From contig NZ_JASISQ010000002.1 of NCBI RefSeq assembly GCF_030063205.1, positions 473,608 to 537,607 of the forward strand: a stretch of DNA of 64,000 nucleotides, read 5' to 3'. Below are positions 46,128-56,499 of the stretch, in pieces. Made by a program: the position numbers and the translations under genes. Each line of letters starts with the position of its first letter. The stretch's first letter is position 1. A model generated the notes under the pieces. The model was not told the origin of the DNA, made no database searches, and was given only the letters and a program-made list of their open reading frames with translations. This DNA comes from Arthrobacter antibioticus (GTDB lineage Bacteria > Actinomycetota > Actinomycetes > Actinomycetales > Micrococcaceae).

Positions 46128-47120
46128 TCACATCGAGTAGTCTCCGGACTGCCACTTCTTGAAGTCCCAGCGTGCAAGAAACCTCTCCCCGCTGGCTAGT
46201 CCGCTGGCGTACATGGCGTCCTTGTCCTGCTGCGTGAGGTTGAAATCGGTGGCCCGGTAATTGGAAGTATTGATAAAGATTGTCCGCGAGGACGCCTGCG
46301 GCTCGTTCACATAACTGCGGTCCGCGGCCCCAATGATGGTGCTCAGTAGTGATTTTGCCAGTTCCAGGCTGTTGTGCTCGGGGTTCCAGTCCTGCGTACG
46401 GGCTGTATTGGTATCAGATAATTTGATGCCAATTGTTGGCCAACGGGGGAGTGCGCCGTCATCTCTGTCAAAGATCGACATGGGGAAGTTGGAGAGTAGC
46501 CCACCATCTGAGCAAACAATATTCTTGTGCCCGGTAACCGACGGATCTGTGGACAAGGTCCAGGGGCGGAAGAAAAAAGGGATGGAGGCAGATGCCCTGA
46601 TGGCGTCCGCTACGGGGGCGGTGTCTGGATCCACTCCCAGTAGTTCCCTATAGTCCCAGGGCAGGCGGAGCATAATTCCCCGGGATATATCCGAGACAAT
46701 CACCACTAGTTTGTATCGTTGCGATGCCGGCAACGCGCTTTGCGGATCATTATCCTTTAGGTCCGCCCACGTATGGACGCCATGTGCGGCAAGGGTTTCC
46801 TTGAGCCATTCGTAGAGGACCTCTCCGGCGTAGAGTCCCTGGTGGAACAGCAGCCCGGAAATTTCTCCCACAATTGGCAACCCGGAAAGGCAGCCGGTGG
46901 GGTCCATGAACTTTGTGTAGTCCAGTCTGTCCATGGCGTTCTTGATTTGGGCCGCACTCAGTCCGGCCGCTAGCAGCCCAGCCACGATGGCGCCGGCAGA
47001 AGCGCCAGCGATTCGGTGGAAAGAATAAGGATCGCTAAAACTGGTCATTGCCGCAATAGCTCCCACCAGCGCCGAACTCTTAAGCCCGCCACCTTCAAGC
47101 ACAAGATCTGCATCAGCCAT
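46128..47120 (-). CDS. Patatin-like phospholipase
   Basis: 330 aa from the ATG at 47120, backed by a strong AAGGAGG (47127-47133); an upstream in-frame ATG would add eight residues. Motifs in order: glycine-rich oxyanion hole LEGGGLKSSALVGA, nucleophile elbow GASAGAIVAGL (G-x-S-x-G), and the catalytic Asp in CSDGGLLSNFPM (D-G-G). A Ser/Asp dyad lipid acyl hydrolase; no signal peptide, so probably cytoplasmic or secreted by a non-Sec route. Convergent with rpoC. Confidence 0.9.
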   Translation of the reverse strand: MADADLVLEGGGLKSSALVGAIAAMTSFSDPYSFHRIAGASAGAIVAGLLAAGLSAAQIKNAMDRLDYTKFMDPTGCLSGLPIVGEISGLLFHQGLYAGEVLYEWLKETLAAHGVHTWADLKDNDPQSALPASQRYKLVVIVSDISRGIMLRLPWDYRELLGVDPDTAPVADAIRASASIPFFFRPWTLSTDPSVTGHKNIVCSDGGLLSNFPMSIFDRDDGALPRWPTIGIKLSDTNTARTQDWNPEHNSLELAKSLLSTIIGAADRSYVNEPQASSRTIFINTSNYRATDFNLTQQDKDAMYASGLASGERFLARWDFKKWQSGDYSM

Positions 47121-47537
47121 TACGTGCCTCCTTGAACAGGGCACTATGTGCCTAATACTTCTTGCCGTGTGCCGTGTGCTGGGTGCTGTGTACTTTCGAG
47201 ACTGGCGCCTGCACCCCGTGCTGTCAAGGTCCCGTCAACGGCCCGGGTGTGATCGTTTATGTCCTTGATTTGAGGGCATGGCATAACCCGTGGTAATGTA
47301 AATAGTAATTGTTAGTGTGGCAGTGGATAAGAGTGTGCGTTTTCCTAACGTTTAGGCGTAGGAAGCGGATGCGGGTCCGGGTTGTACGGTTCTTGTACAG
47401 CGAATGCCACATTTTTGCATGCCTAGGCGCTGTGAAGTCGCCAAGTCTGCGACTACCAGTAAAAGGCTTACTCTCATCGGCGCAATCATTGTGGCCCGCG
47501 GGGCAAGCAACACGATAAAACAACGGAGAACACGAAA
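47121..47537 (+). promoter_or_regulatory. str operon promoter and leader
   Basis: 417 bp without a gene. TTGAGG (47270-47275), 18-bp spacer and TAATGT (47294-47299) form a good promoter, giving a ~230-nt leader before rpsL. TTGTAC occurs twice close together around 47380-47400. Confidence 0.5.
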
Positions 47538-47912
47538 GTGCCTACGATTAACCAGCTGGTCCGAAAGGGCCGGACACCCAAGGTCACAAAGACCAAGGCT
47601 CCCGCACTTAAGGGCAGCCCCATGCGTCGCGGCGTATGCACGCGCGTTTACACAACCACCCCGAAGAAGCCGAACTCGGCTCTCCGTAAGGTTGCACGTG
47701 TACGCCTTAACGGTGGCGTGGAAGTAACTGCTTACATCCCAGGTGTAGGCCACAACCTCCAGGAGCACTCCATCGTGCTTGTTCGCGGAGGCCGTGTTAA
47801 GGACCTTCCCGGCGTTCGTTACAAGATCGTCCGTGGCGCATTGGATACCCAGGGCGTTAAGAACCGCAAGCAGGCTCGCAGCCGCTACGGTGCAAAGATG
47901 GAGAAGAAGTAA
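47538..47912 (+). CDS. rpsL: 30S ribosomal protein S12
   Basis: 124 aa, GTG start ([12 protein letters not shown]). Streptomycin-related residues look wild type: Lys in [13 protein letters not shown] and in [13 protein letters not shown]12 helps decoding at the A site. First gene of the str operon rpsL-rpsG-fusA-tuf. Confidence 0.98.
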   Translation: MPTINQLVRKGRTPKVTKTKAPALKGSPMRRGVCTRVYTTTPKKPNSALRKVARVRLNGGVEVTAYIPGVGHNLQEHSIVLVRGGRVKDLPGVRYKIVRGALDTQGVKNRKQARSRYGAKMEKK

Positions 47913-47913
47913 T

Positions 47914-48384
47914 ATGCCTCGCAAGGGTCCGGCCCCCAAGCGGCCGCTAGTAGTAGATCCCGTATACGGTTCCCCTTTGGTCACTCAGTTGATCAACAAG
48001 GTTCTCGTAGATGGCAAGAAGTCCACCGCAGAGCGCATCGTTTACGGTGCACTTGAGGGTGTTCGTGAAAAGACCGGTGCTGATCCCGTTGTTGCCTTGA
48101 AGAAGGCCATGGAGAACATCAAGCCGAGCCTTGAGGTCAAGTCTCGCCGTGTTGGTGGCGCTACCTACCAGGTTCCGGTTGAAGTCAAGCCCGGTCGTCA
48201 GACCGCGTTGGCACTTCGCTGGTTGGTTGGTTACTCGAAGGCTCGCCGCGAGAAGACCATGACCGAGCGTCTGCGTAACGAAGTACTGGATGCCTCAAAC
48301 GGTCTTGGTGCCGCTGTCAAGCGTCGCGAAGATACCCACAAGATGGCAGAGTCCAACAAGGCTTTCGCCCACTACCGCTGGTAA
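47914..48384 (+). CDS. rpsG: 30S ribosomal protein S7
   Basis: 156 aa from the ATG at 47914, one base after the rpsL stop; longer in-frame ORF sequence upstream lies inside rpsL. N-terminus [20 protein letters not shown] is canonical, with [25 protein letters not shown]7 nucleates 30S head assembly and in other bacteria regulates this operon. Confidence 0.98.
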   Translation: MPRKGPAPKRPLVVDPVYGSPLVTQLINKVLVDGKKSTAERIVYGALEGVREKTGADPVVALKKAMENIKPSLEVKSRRVGGATYQVPVEVKPGRQTALALRWLVGYSKARREKTMTERLRNEVLDASNGLGAAVKRREDTHKMAESNKAFAHYRW

Positions 48385-48457
48385 CTAGAGCCTTGAAGGA
48401 GGCAGGCGGAGACCCCGCCGGCTTTCTTCTCGCTCATCTCTAGAAAAGGGAGAAACC

Positions 48458-50572
48458 GTGGCACAGGACGTGCTTACAGACCTTAACAAGGTCCGCAACA
48501 TTGGCATCATGGCGCATATTGATGCTGGCAAGACCACTACAACTGAGCGCATCCTGTTCTACACGGGTGTGAACCACAAGCTCGGCGAAACACACGATGG
48601 TGCTTCGACGACTGACTGGATGGAACAGGAAAAGGAACGCGGCATCACCATCACGAGTGCCGCCGTGACCTGCTTCTGGGACAACAACCAGATCAACATC
48701 ATTGACACACCTGGCCACGTTGACTTCACGGTAGAGGTGGAGCGCTCTTTGCGAGTGCTTGACGGTGCCGTCGCTGTTTTTGACGGCAAGGAAGGCGTTG
48801 AGCCTCAGTCTGAGACTGTTTGGCGTCAGGCTGACAAGTACAACGTTCCGCGTATTTGCTTTGTCAACAAGATGGACAAACTCGGTGCTGATTTCTACTA
48901 CACAGTGGACACCATCATCAACCGTTTGGGTGCCAAACCGTTGATCATGCAGCTGCCCATCGGTGCCGAGAGTGAATTCATCGGCGTTGTTGACCTGCTG
49001 TCCATGAAGGCTTTCGTTTGGGCTGGCGACTCCAAGGGTGATGTCACCATGGGTGCCAACTACGAGACCAAAGAGATCCCCGCGGATCTGCAGGAAAAGG
49101 CTGAAGAATACCGTGCTTCCCTTGTTGAAGCGGTTGCAGAGGCTTCCGAAGAGCTCATGGAGAAGTACCTCGAGGGCATCGAGCCTTCAGTTGAGGAACT
49201 CAAGGCTGGCATTCGTAAGCTGACCGTGAACTCTGAGATTTACCCGGTGTTCTGTGGCTCTGCCTTCAAGAACCGCGGCGTTCAGCCGATGCTCGATGCT
49301 GTCATCGATTACCTGCCGAACCCGTTGGATGTTGGCGCCATGGTTGGTCACGATCCGCGCAATGAAGAAGTTGAGTTCACTCGTGAGCCCAGCGAAGATT
49401 CACCGTTCTCGGCGCTGTCTTTCAAGATTGCCGCTCACCCGTTCTTTGGCCAGTTGAACTTCATTCGCGTGTACTCCGGCAAGGCAACTTCCGGCACACA
49501 GCTGTTGAACTCCACCAAGCAGAAGAAGGAGCGTCTGGGTAAGTTGTTCCAGATGCACGCCAACAAGGAAATGCCTGTGGATGAAATCCACGCAGGTCAC
49601 ATCTACGCCGTTATTGGCCTCAAGGACACCACCACTGGTGACACCTTGTGTGATCCGGCAAATCCGATCGTGCTTGAGTCGATGACTTTCCCTGATCCTG
49701 TGATCTTCGTTGCTATTGAACCGAAGACCAAGAGTGACCAGGAAAAGCTGTCAACGGCTATCCAGAAGCTCTCCGCTGAGGATCCGACGTTCACCGTCCT
49801 TCTCAATGAAGACACCGGCCAGACCGAAATCGGCGGCATGGGCGAGCTTCACTTGGATGTTTTGGTTGACCGCATGCGCCGCGAATACAACGTTGAAGCT
49901 AACGTTGGCAAGCCGCAGGTTGCCTACCGGGAAACCATCAAGCGCGCTGTGGTCAAGCATGACTACACGCACAAGAAGCAGACCGGTGGTTCAGGTCAGT
50001 TCGCCAAGATCCAGATTGCCATTGCGCCGCTGGATACGCACGATGGCGAAATGTACTCGTTCCAGAACAAGGTCACTGGTGGCCGTGTTCCCCGCGAATA
50101 CATCCCCAGCGTTGACCAGGGAATTCAGTCCGCATTGCCTGATGGCGTGCTGGCAGGTTACCCGATGGTTGGCATCCAGGCCACGCTGCTTGACGGCGCG
50201 TCCCACGATGTTGACTCCTCCGAAATGGCCTTCAAGATCGCCGGTCGTATGGCGTTCAAGGAAGCCGCTCGGTTGGCCAACCCGGTTCTGCTTGAACCGT
50301 TGATGGAAGTTGAAGTCCGCACCCCTGAGGAATACATGGGTGAAGTTATTGGTGACATCAACTCCCGTCGCGGTCAGATGCAGTCCATGGAGGACGCAAG
50401 CGGTGTCAAGGTCATCAAGGCTCTTGTTCCCTTGTCCGGCATGTTCGGTTACATCGGCGATCTACGGTCTAAGACCCAGGGTCGCGCAGTGTACTCGATG
50501 AAGTTTGACAGCTACTCTGAGGTTCCGAAGGCAGTAGCCGACGAAATCATCCAGAAGGCCCGCGGCGAGTAG
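48458..50572 (+). CDS. fusA: Elongation factor G
   Basis: 704 aa, GTG start with AAAAGGGAGA upstream. GTPase motifs [15 protein letters not shown] (G1), DTPGHVDFT (G3) and NKMDKLG (G4); domain IV and V with [15 protein letters not shown]. Catalyses translocation and, with RRF, ribosome recycling. Confidence 0.98.
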   Translation: MAQDVLTDLNKVRNIGIMAHIDAGKTTTTERILFYTGVNHKLGETHDGASTTDWMEQEKERGITITSAAVTCFWDNNQINIIDTPGHVDFTVEVERSLRVLDGAVAVFDGKEGVEPQSETVWRQADKYNVPRICFVNKMDKLGADFYYTVDTIINRLGAKPLIMQLPIGAESEFIGVVDLLSMKAFVWAGDSKGDVTMGANYETKEIPADLQEKAEEYRASLVEAVAEASEELMEKYLEGIEPSVEELKAGIRKLTVNSEIYPVFCGSAFKNRGVQPMLDAVIDYLPNPLDVGAMVGHDPRNEEVEFTREPSEDSPFSALSFKIAAHPFFGQLNFIRVYSGKATSGTQLLNSTKQKKERLGKLFQMHANKEMPVDEIHAGHIYAVIGLKDTTTGDTLCDPANPIVLESMTFPDPVIFVAIEPKTKSDQEKLSTAIQKLSAEDPTFTVLLNEDTGQTEIGGMGELHLDVLVDRMRREYNVEANVGKPQVAYRETIKRAVVKHDYTHKKQTGGSGQFAKIQIAIAPLDTHDGEMYSFQNKVTGGRVPREYIPSVDQGIQSALPDGVLAGYPMVGIQATLLDGASHDVDSSEMAFKIAGRMAFKEAARLANPVLLEPLMEVEVRTPEEYMGEVIGDINSRRGQMQSMEDASGVKVIKALVPLSGMFGYIGDLRSKTQGRAVYSMKFDSYSEVPKAVADEIIQKARGE

Positions 50573-50581
50573 TCGCACTTT

Positions 50582-50627
50582 TGCTTGGCGTCTGTAGCAG
50601 GTTCTACACTTGGTCAGGCGCCAAGCA
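50582..50627 (+). promoter_or_regulatory. Nested stem-loop in the fusA-tuf gap
   Basis: TGCTTGGCG (50582-50590) pairs perfectly with CGCCAAGCA (50619-50627); inside, TGTAG (50593-50597) pairs with CTACA (50604-50608). No T-run follows. May mark the 3' end of fusA or the tuf leader. Confidence 0.45.
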
Positions 50628-50734
50628 GCAAGAATTTCTTAAATATCAAAAGCCCCCAGTAGACTTACTTAGGATTTCGGTGACGAATAGCGTCGCTGAG
50701 AGTAAGTCAACAGCAAACGTTCTAGGAGGAACCC

Positions 50735-51925
50735 GTGGCGAAGGCAAAGTTCGAGCGGACTAAGCCGCACGTTAACATCGGTACCATCGGTCACGTAGAC
50801 CATGGTAAGACCACGTTGACGGCTGCCATTTCCAAGGTACTTTTTGATAAGTACCCCGATCTCAACGAGGCGCGTGATTTCGCTACTATCGACTCGGCTC
50901 CCGAGGAGAAGCAGCGTGGAATCACGATCAACATCTCCCACGTTGAGTACCAGACCGAAAAGCGCCACTACGCACACGTAGACGCTCCCGGTCACGCTGA
51001 CTACATCAAGAACATGATCACCGGTGCTGCGCAGATGGACGGCGCTATCCTGGTGGTTGCTGCGACTGACGGCCCGATGGCCCAGACTCGCGAGCACGTT
51101 CTGTTGGCCCGCCAGGTAGGCGTTCCCTACCTGCTGGTCGCACTGAACAAGTCGGACATGGTTGACGATGAAGAACTCCTCGACTTGGTCGAAATGGAAG
51201 TTCGCGAACTGCTCTCCTCACAGGGCTTCGATGGCGACGAGGCACCTGTTGTGCGCGTCTCCGGCTTGAAGGCTTTGGAAGGCGATCCCGTATGGGTCAA
51301 GTCCGTTGAGGACTTGATGGATGCAGTGGATAACAACGTTCCGGACCCCATCCGCGACAAGGACAAGCCGTTCTTGATGCCGGTTGAAGATGTATTCACC
51401 ATCACCGGCCGTGGCACCGTTGTTACGGGCCGCGCCGAGCGTGGAACTCTCAAGATCAACTCTGAAATTGAGATCGTCGGAATCCGTCCGGTCCAGAAGA
51501 CCACGGTTACCGGTATTGAAATGTTCCACAAGCAGCTTGACGAGGCTTGGGCCGGCGAGAACTGTGGTCTGCTGCTTCGCGGTATCAAGCGCGAAGACGT
51601 AGAGCGTGGACAGGTTATCGTGAAGCCGGGTTCCATTACCCCGCACACTGATTTCGAAGCCAACGTCTACATTTTGGCCAAGGATGAGGGCGGGCGTCAC
51701 AACCCGTTCTACTCCAACTATCGCCCGCAGTTCTACTTCCGTACAACGGATGTTACCGGCGTCATCACCTTGCCTGAGGGCACGGAAATGGTTATGCCTG
51801 GCGACAACACCGAAATGTCGGTTGTGCTGATTCAGCCGATCGCCATGGAAGAAGGCCTCGGCTTCGCTATTCGCGAAGGCGGCCGTACCGTTGGTTCAGG
51901 TCGTGTCACCAAAATCGTCAAGTAG
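50735..51925 (+). CDS. tuf: Elongation factor Tu
   Basis: 396 aa, GTG start with AGGAGG upstream. GTPase motifs [11 protein letters not shown] (G1), DAPGHADYI (G3) and NKSDMVDD (G4). Delivers aminoacyl-tRNA to the ribosome. Single tuf copy in this window; strong terminator 23 bp downstream. Confidence 0.99.
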   Translation: MAKAKFERTKPHVNIGTIGHVDHGKTTLTAAISKVLFDKYPDLNEARDFATIDSAPEEKQRGITINISHVEYQTEKRHYAHVDAPGHADYIKNMITGAAQMDGAILVVAATDGPMAQTREHVLLARQVGVPYLLVALNKSDMVDDEELLDLVEMEVRELLSSQGFDGDEAPVVRVSGLKALEGDPVWVKSVEDLMDAVDNNVPDPIRDKDKPFLMPVEDVFTITGRGTVVTGRAERGTLKINSEIEIVGIRPVQKTTVTGIEMFHKQLDEAWAGENCGLLLRGIKREDVERGQVIVKPGSITPHTDFEANVYILAKDEGGRHNPFYSNYRPQFYFRTTDVTGVITLPEGTEMVMPGDNTEMSVVLIQPIAMEEGLGFAIREGGRTVGSGRVTKIVK

Positions 51926-51948
51926 TTTTTGACTATTTGGTTTTTGTG

Positions 51949-51983
51949 AAGAAGGGTCCCAGCTTTGGCTGGGGCCCTTCTTT
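51949..51983 (+). terminator. Intrinsic terminator after tuf
   Basis: AAGAAGGG-T-CCCAGC (51949-51963), loop TTTG, then its complement to 51982 and TTT. Single-base bulge on each side. Confidence 0.9.
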
Positions 51984-52205
51984 GCGTTCTGGCGCAGGTT
52001 CGGGGCAGGGGAGCATTCTCGCAGACTTGTTGTATCGGCTGGATCGGAGCTTTCGTAACAACACCACTTTCTACACTAATGCCTTGTGCCGCTCTGACGT
52101 GGTGAAAAACAGGAAAAATGTAATTATCGCTATTTGATGGAGTAAATGGCTTTTCTGCGTCCTTGGTAGCCTAAACTGGGAGTTCGCCATCAGTAAGGGA
52201 GTTAC

Positions 52206-55200
52206 ATGAGTGAGAATCAGCAGCCTGGCGTTCCGGCATCTGCGCCAGAGCGCCCAGCTCTTGATCAGGCCTATCGCCAGGGCTACTTGGCGGGTCACTT
52301 GGCCGGGTGGCGAGATGCCGTAGCGGCACAACCAGCACCAGTAGCAGCCCCGGTACCAGCCCCGCCAGGGGTTAGCGCACAAGACCGGCGGATTGTTGCC
52401 CCACCCGCGGCTACCAACCCACCAACTCCAAGACCGCGCGATCCGGAAGCTGTGGCATGGCCCGATCATTCCGCACTCTCGGCGCACCTCAAGCCTCCAG
52501 CCCAACCGCCGTTCGTGAGCGATCCTGCTCAGGGCCGGAACCAGAACTTCCCGCCACGAGGATTGCCGGGCGGTCAACAGCCACCTCGCGTGTCCCACGC
52601 CCCGCAGATACCAGCGCCACCTCTGGATCCAAAGGCAACTGCGGCTGCAAAGAATAAGCGCGAGACACAGAACATCAACATCACGTTATATGTGGCGAGT
52701 TTGCTGATGGTTGCAGCGGCGGCTCTTTTTGTCGGTAGTAACCTGCCCGTGTCCGCTCGTCTTGTGGGTGTTTGGTTCGGGACGTCACTTTTCTATGCGG
52801 CCGGATTAGTTCTGCATGAGAAGGTAGCGCGGCTTAAACCCGCTGCGGTAGCGTTCTCCGGAACGGCACTGGCCATTATTCCGTTTGCAGGACTGGCCAC
52901 CTATAATCTGGGTGTTCCCAACGCGCCCGTCGTGTGGTTGCTCACGTCATTCATCGGCACACTTGCGTATGTTTTTGCTGCCGTGCGTCTGCAAAGCCGG
53001 TTGGTAGTTTATTTGTCAATCGCATTTTTGCTCTCAACGGCGTGGTCATCCGTGGCGGTGTTGGGTGCCGCGTTGGCCTGGTATTTCACTGCACTGATTG
53101 TTTTCTCTGCCCTGTTGTCATTGCTTGGTTACCTCTTGAAACGAAACGGACCAACAGGCCGGAGAACACCCAGCCTTTATGCAAAGCCGCTATCTGGTCT
53201 AGGTCCATGGTTCACCCCGGCCGGTCTTGCCGGCTCACTTGCCTTCGGACTTGCCCTGAACGCAGCAGACCACGCGCTTGTGTTGGTTGCCGGGTCTGTC
53301 TACTACGCCGTTCTTACCTTTATCAGTCAGCCGGCACTAAGGCGCTACAACTACGTCGGTCTCCGTGTCTCAATAACGATGGCAGCGCCCTTTGTCGGTT
53401 GGATGATTAAGCCGGATCTGACATGGGCGGCAGGTGCTTTTGCAGTAGTTTTGGCGCTGCAACTGATTACCGTGGCCTACGCTAAAACTCCGTTTTCCGT
53501 CTTCCTCGTGCACCAGAACTGGATTCGACGCGACGTCTATATAAGCGCCCCCGTGTTGGCGGCTGCCTCACTGGTGTGGAGTGTTGGCCATTATTTCCGC
53601 CAGGACTCCGCGGAAGCGAGCACGCTGATAACGGTGTTGGGTGTTGGGTTCGGTCTGCTTGCAACCATGCTGATTGTGCCGGCTTTTTTGCCCCGCGGGG
53701 AATGGCTGCCTCTGCCAGCTGTGGGTGCGGTTTTGCTGTACTCGCCGATGATTGAAGCCGCGGGTTGGATGGTCCTGGTGGGCCTGGCGGTGGCATACTC
53801 GGTGCTTAGGTTCCTCACAACTAGAACCCAGATAATCAGGCACGTCATGTTGGTGGCCGCGCGCATTCTTGTGACAGCATTTATTGCCTCCACACTGGCG
53901 ACCTTTATTCCTGCACAGCCCGGGAAAACACAGTTGATCATCGCAGTCATTGCCGTCATCGCGGCACTACAACTGCTCGCTGATGCTCTGCTTGCAACGT
54001 ATGGTGCCCCGAACCTCATCGTAGGTTACTCGGCCGCCGCCTGGGCTGTGGTGGGGACCTTCCTTGTGGCTGCCTTGTCGATTGCCTACAGCAGCCACAA
54101 GATTCTGGGCGAAAGCCCCAGCGTTGTCATGGGCTCGCTGCGAATTGAGTTCCTGGTGGCTGCTGTCGCCATGGCTGTTGCCGCAGCAATATTTTCCTTA
54201 ACGAAACTGACTCCAAAACCAGGTTGGTCTGTTGGTGAGTTTATTGCGCCTTCGTACCTCACTATTACTGCCCTGTTTACGGGGCCAGTCTTTGCCGCTG
54301 GTGGTGCCAGCGTTGCTTGGACTGTTGCCCTTATTTTCTTTATCTCTGGTGGTATGCGCCTCCGGGACCGATCCGGGACTCTGCACCGTTGGCTTTATTG
54401 GTGGGCGGCTCGGGTTACTTCGCTTCTGCTTTCCGTGGCACTTTTTCAGCTATGGATGGAACATGATCCCTTCACAAAAATCACGGGAGTGCATGTAGGA
54501 CTGGGCCTGTGGCTCCTGCTAGCACTTGTCCCTCAACTAATAATTCTTGCCGTGGTGACGTTGCGGGGCCTTGTCATTGCCGGTCTGCGCGTGGATGTGA
54601 TTTTGACGCTGTTGATCGTTGTAACGGTCGCCGGAGCGGCCATCCGAAACGGCGCCCCTGTGCTCTGGACAACAATGGTTGTGGTGGGTCTGAATGTGGC
54701 AGTCCTGGCGATTCTCGCTCTAGCTGGAACGTTACGCCAACGTTCTTTCACTGCTGTCCAGTGGGGAAGTCCTGCTGCGATGGTTGCGCTGGCAATATGG
54801 AGCGCACATGACAGAGGGCTTCTGGCACTAGTGCTGGTCCTGATTGCGGGCATGTCTATCCTCGTTACGCTCAAGGCTAGGGACCAAATCAGCAGGAGTG
54901 CCTACTTCTTGCTGTTCAGGGCCGCCGTGACAGCCCTCGTCGTAGTGGGTGCTCGTGAGCTTACGGAGAACCTGTCCGTGGTTTCCCTTATCTTTAGTGC
55001 AGTGTTGCTGCTTCAGATGGCGATCGCGTTTCTAGCCCAGAGGGTTGCCAGCTTCAATGAGTTGGTTGGTGCTCCCCGGCTGCTACAGGTGGGACTGTGG
55101 TTGCTGCTGGGCGCTCAGGTCTTGACTCCGATGCACTACCATCTGGCAGCCGGTGGATTCTCGTCCCCGGGAACTGCTCTGCGTTGGGTAGTGGCGCTGG

Positions 55201-56447
55201 AGTTGATCGCCCTAGCCGTGGCCGCCGTAACTGCCCAAGCCGCCTTGAAGCAGCGTGGTGCTTCCTACCTGGCACTCGTTGCCGTGGTGGGGGGAGCATC
55301 CGTCATTGCCCCCGTAATGTGGCCAGGAGCAACTGCGTTGCTGCTGCTGGCGCTGTGCATCGGTGTGATTACCTGGCGCTGTATCTACACCCCGCACGCC
55401 GTTGAGATGCGCTGGTACTGGTTGATTGCCACTGCCACGTTCCTTGTCACAGCAAGCATTGTCGACAGGGACGCCGCTACGGGAGTTTTTGCTGCCGTAT
55501 GGCTAGTAGCTGGATTGGCATTGATTGTCGGGGCCCATGTGATGAAGTTGGAACAGCTAACCTTGCCCGGAGCGCTGATGGTCTTCTTAGCTGCATTGCT
55601 TTTCCGCAGCCAAGTCCTGGAACTCATTTACCGCCCCGGATACGCAGCTCTCGCCGGGTTTGTGGTTGTTGTCGGCTCACTGTATGTAGTGCGCCTGATT
55701 TTCCTGGACTTGGTGACGGAAAAGCACGTGCAACGCGTTAGTGTTGTCGGCACGGCACTTGGCGCAGGGGCATTCTTTTCCCTTTGGTCCATGGCCGACA
55801 CCCACACGGTATTGGCCGGTGCTGCCGGCTTCACTTTGATTGCCGTGCTCACCTGCCTCGAAGTTCCTCCGGCGCATCGCCGGGTTTCCATCGACACAGC
55901 AATCCTGGCAAGTGCAATAGTATGGTTCGCAGCCTGCTCCAGGTTTGTGGACTTGGGCGCTTTCTGGGCCATTCAATGGTGTGCCATGGCCCTTGGTGCC
56001 CTGGCAGTGCTTCGGTATGTGCACAATCAACAAAAGGCAGGTAGGGGCCTTCTTGCAACGGCGGCAAGTTTTGCCAGCCTGGGTGCTTTGGTGACCATTT
56101 TCAGCGCAGATTCGGTGCAGCAGATCATTTCCCTGTTGGTCTTCGTGGCACTGTTGGCCGTGGGTATGAGTCTGGATGAAAGAATGTTCACTGTTTGGGG
56201 TGCCATCGGCGTCTCCACAGCGGTGCTTTGGTATTTACGAGGCTTCACCTACATTCTGTTGGCGTTGCTGGCCTTGGCGCTTATTGCTTTTGCAATTTGG
56301 CGGTTAAACCGGAAGAAGCCCCACTTGGAGCCTCCCGTTACAGGTCCAATGGGAAACCACGGGCCACCGCCGGGAACACCATCGCAGGGGTCCCGGTTAC
56401 CAGCACCACCAGCGGCACCACCACGGCAGCCGCAGCCACCGCAGTAA
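52206..56447 (+). CDS. Giant polytopic membrane protein (SCO7613-like)
   Basis: 1413 aa. A ~150-residue N-terminus rich in Pro, Ala and Gln (with EQAYRQGYLAGHLAGW-type helix near residue 20) precedes about 30 or more transmembrane helices packed with short loops, and a Pro-rich tail at the C-terminus. The start is solid: AAGGGAG four bases before ATG. Large proteins of this outline (SCO7613-type) occur across actinobacteria; no function is known to me. It stands alone after tuf, so no operon clue exists. Rich in Ala, Val, Leu and almost lacking charged residues in the core. Confidence 0.85.
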   Translation: MSENQQPGVPASAPERPALDQAYRQGYLAGHLAGWRDAVAAQPAPVAAPVPAPPGVSAQDRRIVAPPAATNPPTPRPRDPEAVAWPDHSALSAHLKPPAQPPFVSDPAQGRNQNFPPRGLPGGQQPPRVSHAPQIPAPPLDPKATAAAKNKRETQNINITLYVASLLMVAAAALFVGSNLPVSARLVGVWFGTSLFYAAGLVLHEKVARLKPAAVAFSGTALAIIPFAGLATYNLGVPNAPVVWLLTSFIGTLAYVFAAVRLQSRLVVYLSIAFLLSTAWSSVAVLGAALAWYFTALIVFSALLSLLGYLLKRNGPTGRRTPSLYAKPLSGLGPWFTPAGLAGSLAFGLALNAADHALVLVAGSVYYAVLTFISQPALRRYNYVGLRVSITMAAPFVGWMIKPDLTWAAGAFAVVLALQLITVAYAKTPFSVFLVHQNWIRRDVYISAPVLAAASLVWSVGHYFRQDSAEASTLITVLGVGFGLLATMLIVPAFLPRGEWLPLPAVGAVLLYSPMIEAAGWMVLVGLAVAYSVLRFLTTRTQIIRHVMLVAARILVTAFIASTLATFIPAQPGKTQLIIAVIAVIAALQLLADALLATYGAPNLIVGYSAAAWAVVGTFLVAALSIAYSSHKILGESPSVVMGSLRIEFLVAAVAMAVAAAIFSLTKLTPKPGWSVGEFIAPSYLTITALFTGPVFAAGGASVAWTVALIFFISGGMRLRDRSGTLHRWLYWWAARVTSLLLSVALFQLWMEHDPFTKITGVHVGLGLWLLLALVPQLIILAVVTLRGLVIAGLRVDVILTLLIVVTVAGAAIRNGAPVLWTTMVVVGLNVAVLAILALAGTLRQRSFTAVQWGSPAAMVALAIWSAHDRGLLALVLVLIAGMSILVTLKARDQISRSAYFLLFRAAVTALVVVGARELTENLSVVSLIFSAVLLLQMAIAFLAQRVASFNELVGAPRLLQVGLWLLLGAQVLTPMHYHLAAGGFSSPGTALRWVVALELIALAVAAVTAQAALKQRGASYLALVAVVGGASVIAPVMWPGATALLLLALCIGVITWRCIYTPHAVEMRWYWLIATATFLVTASIVDRDAATGVFAAVWLVAGLALIVGAHVMKLEQLTLPGALMVFLAALLFRSQVLELIYRPGYAALAGFVVVVGSLYVVRLIFLDLVTEKHVQRVSVVGTALGAGAFFSLWSMADTHTVLAGAAGFTLIAVLTCLEVPPAHRRVSIDTAILASAIVWFAACSRFVDLGAFWAIQWCAMALGALAVLRYVHNQQKAGRGLLATAASFASLGALVTIFSADSVQQIISLLVFVALLAVGMSLDERMFTVWGAIGVSTAVLWYLRGFTYILLALLALALIAFAIWRLNRKKPHLEPPVTGPMGNHGPPPGTPSQGSRLPAPPAAPPRQPQPPQ

Positions 56448-56499
56448 CGGGCGCTCCGGCGTCGGCCCCTGGTGACGGGTCAGCCGTCTAGGTGGTCTC

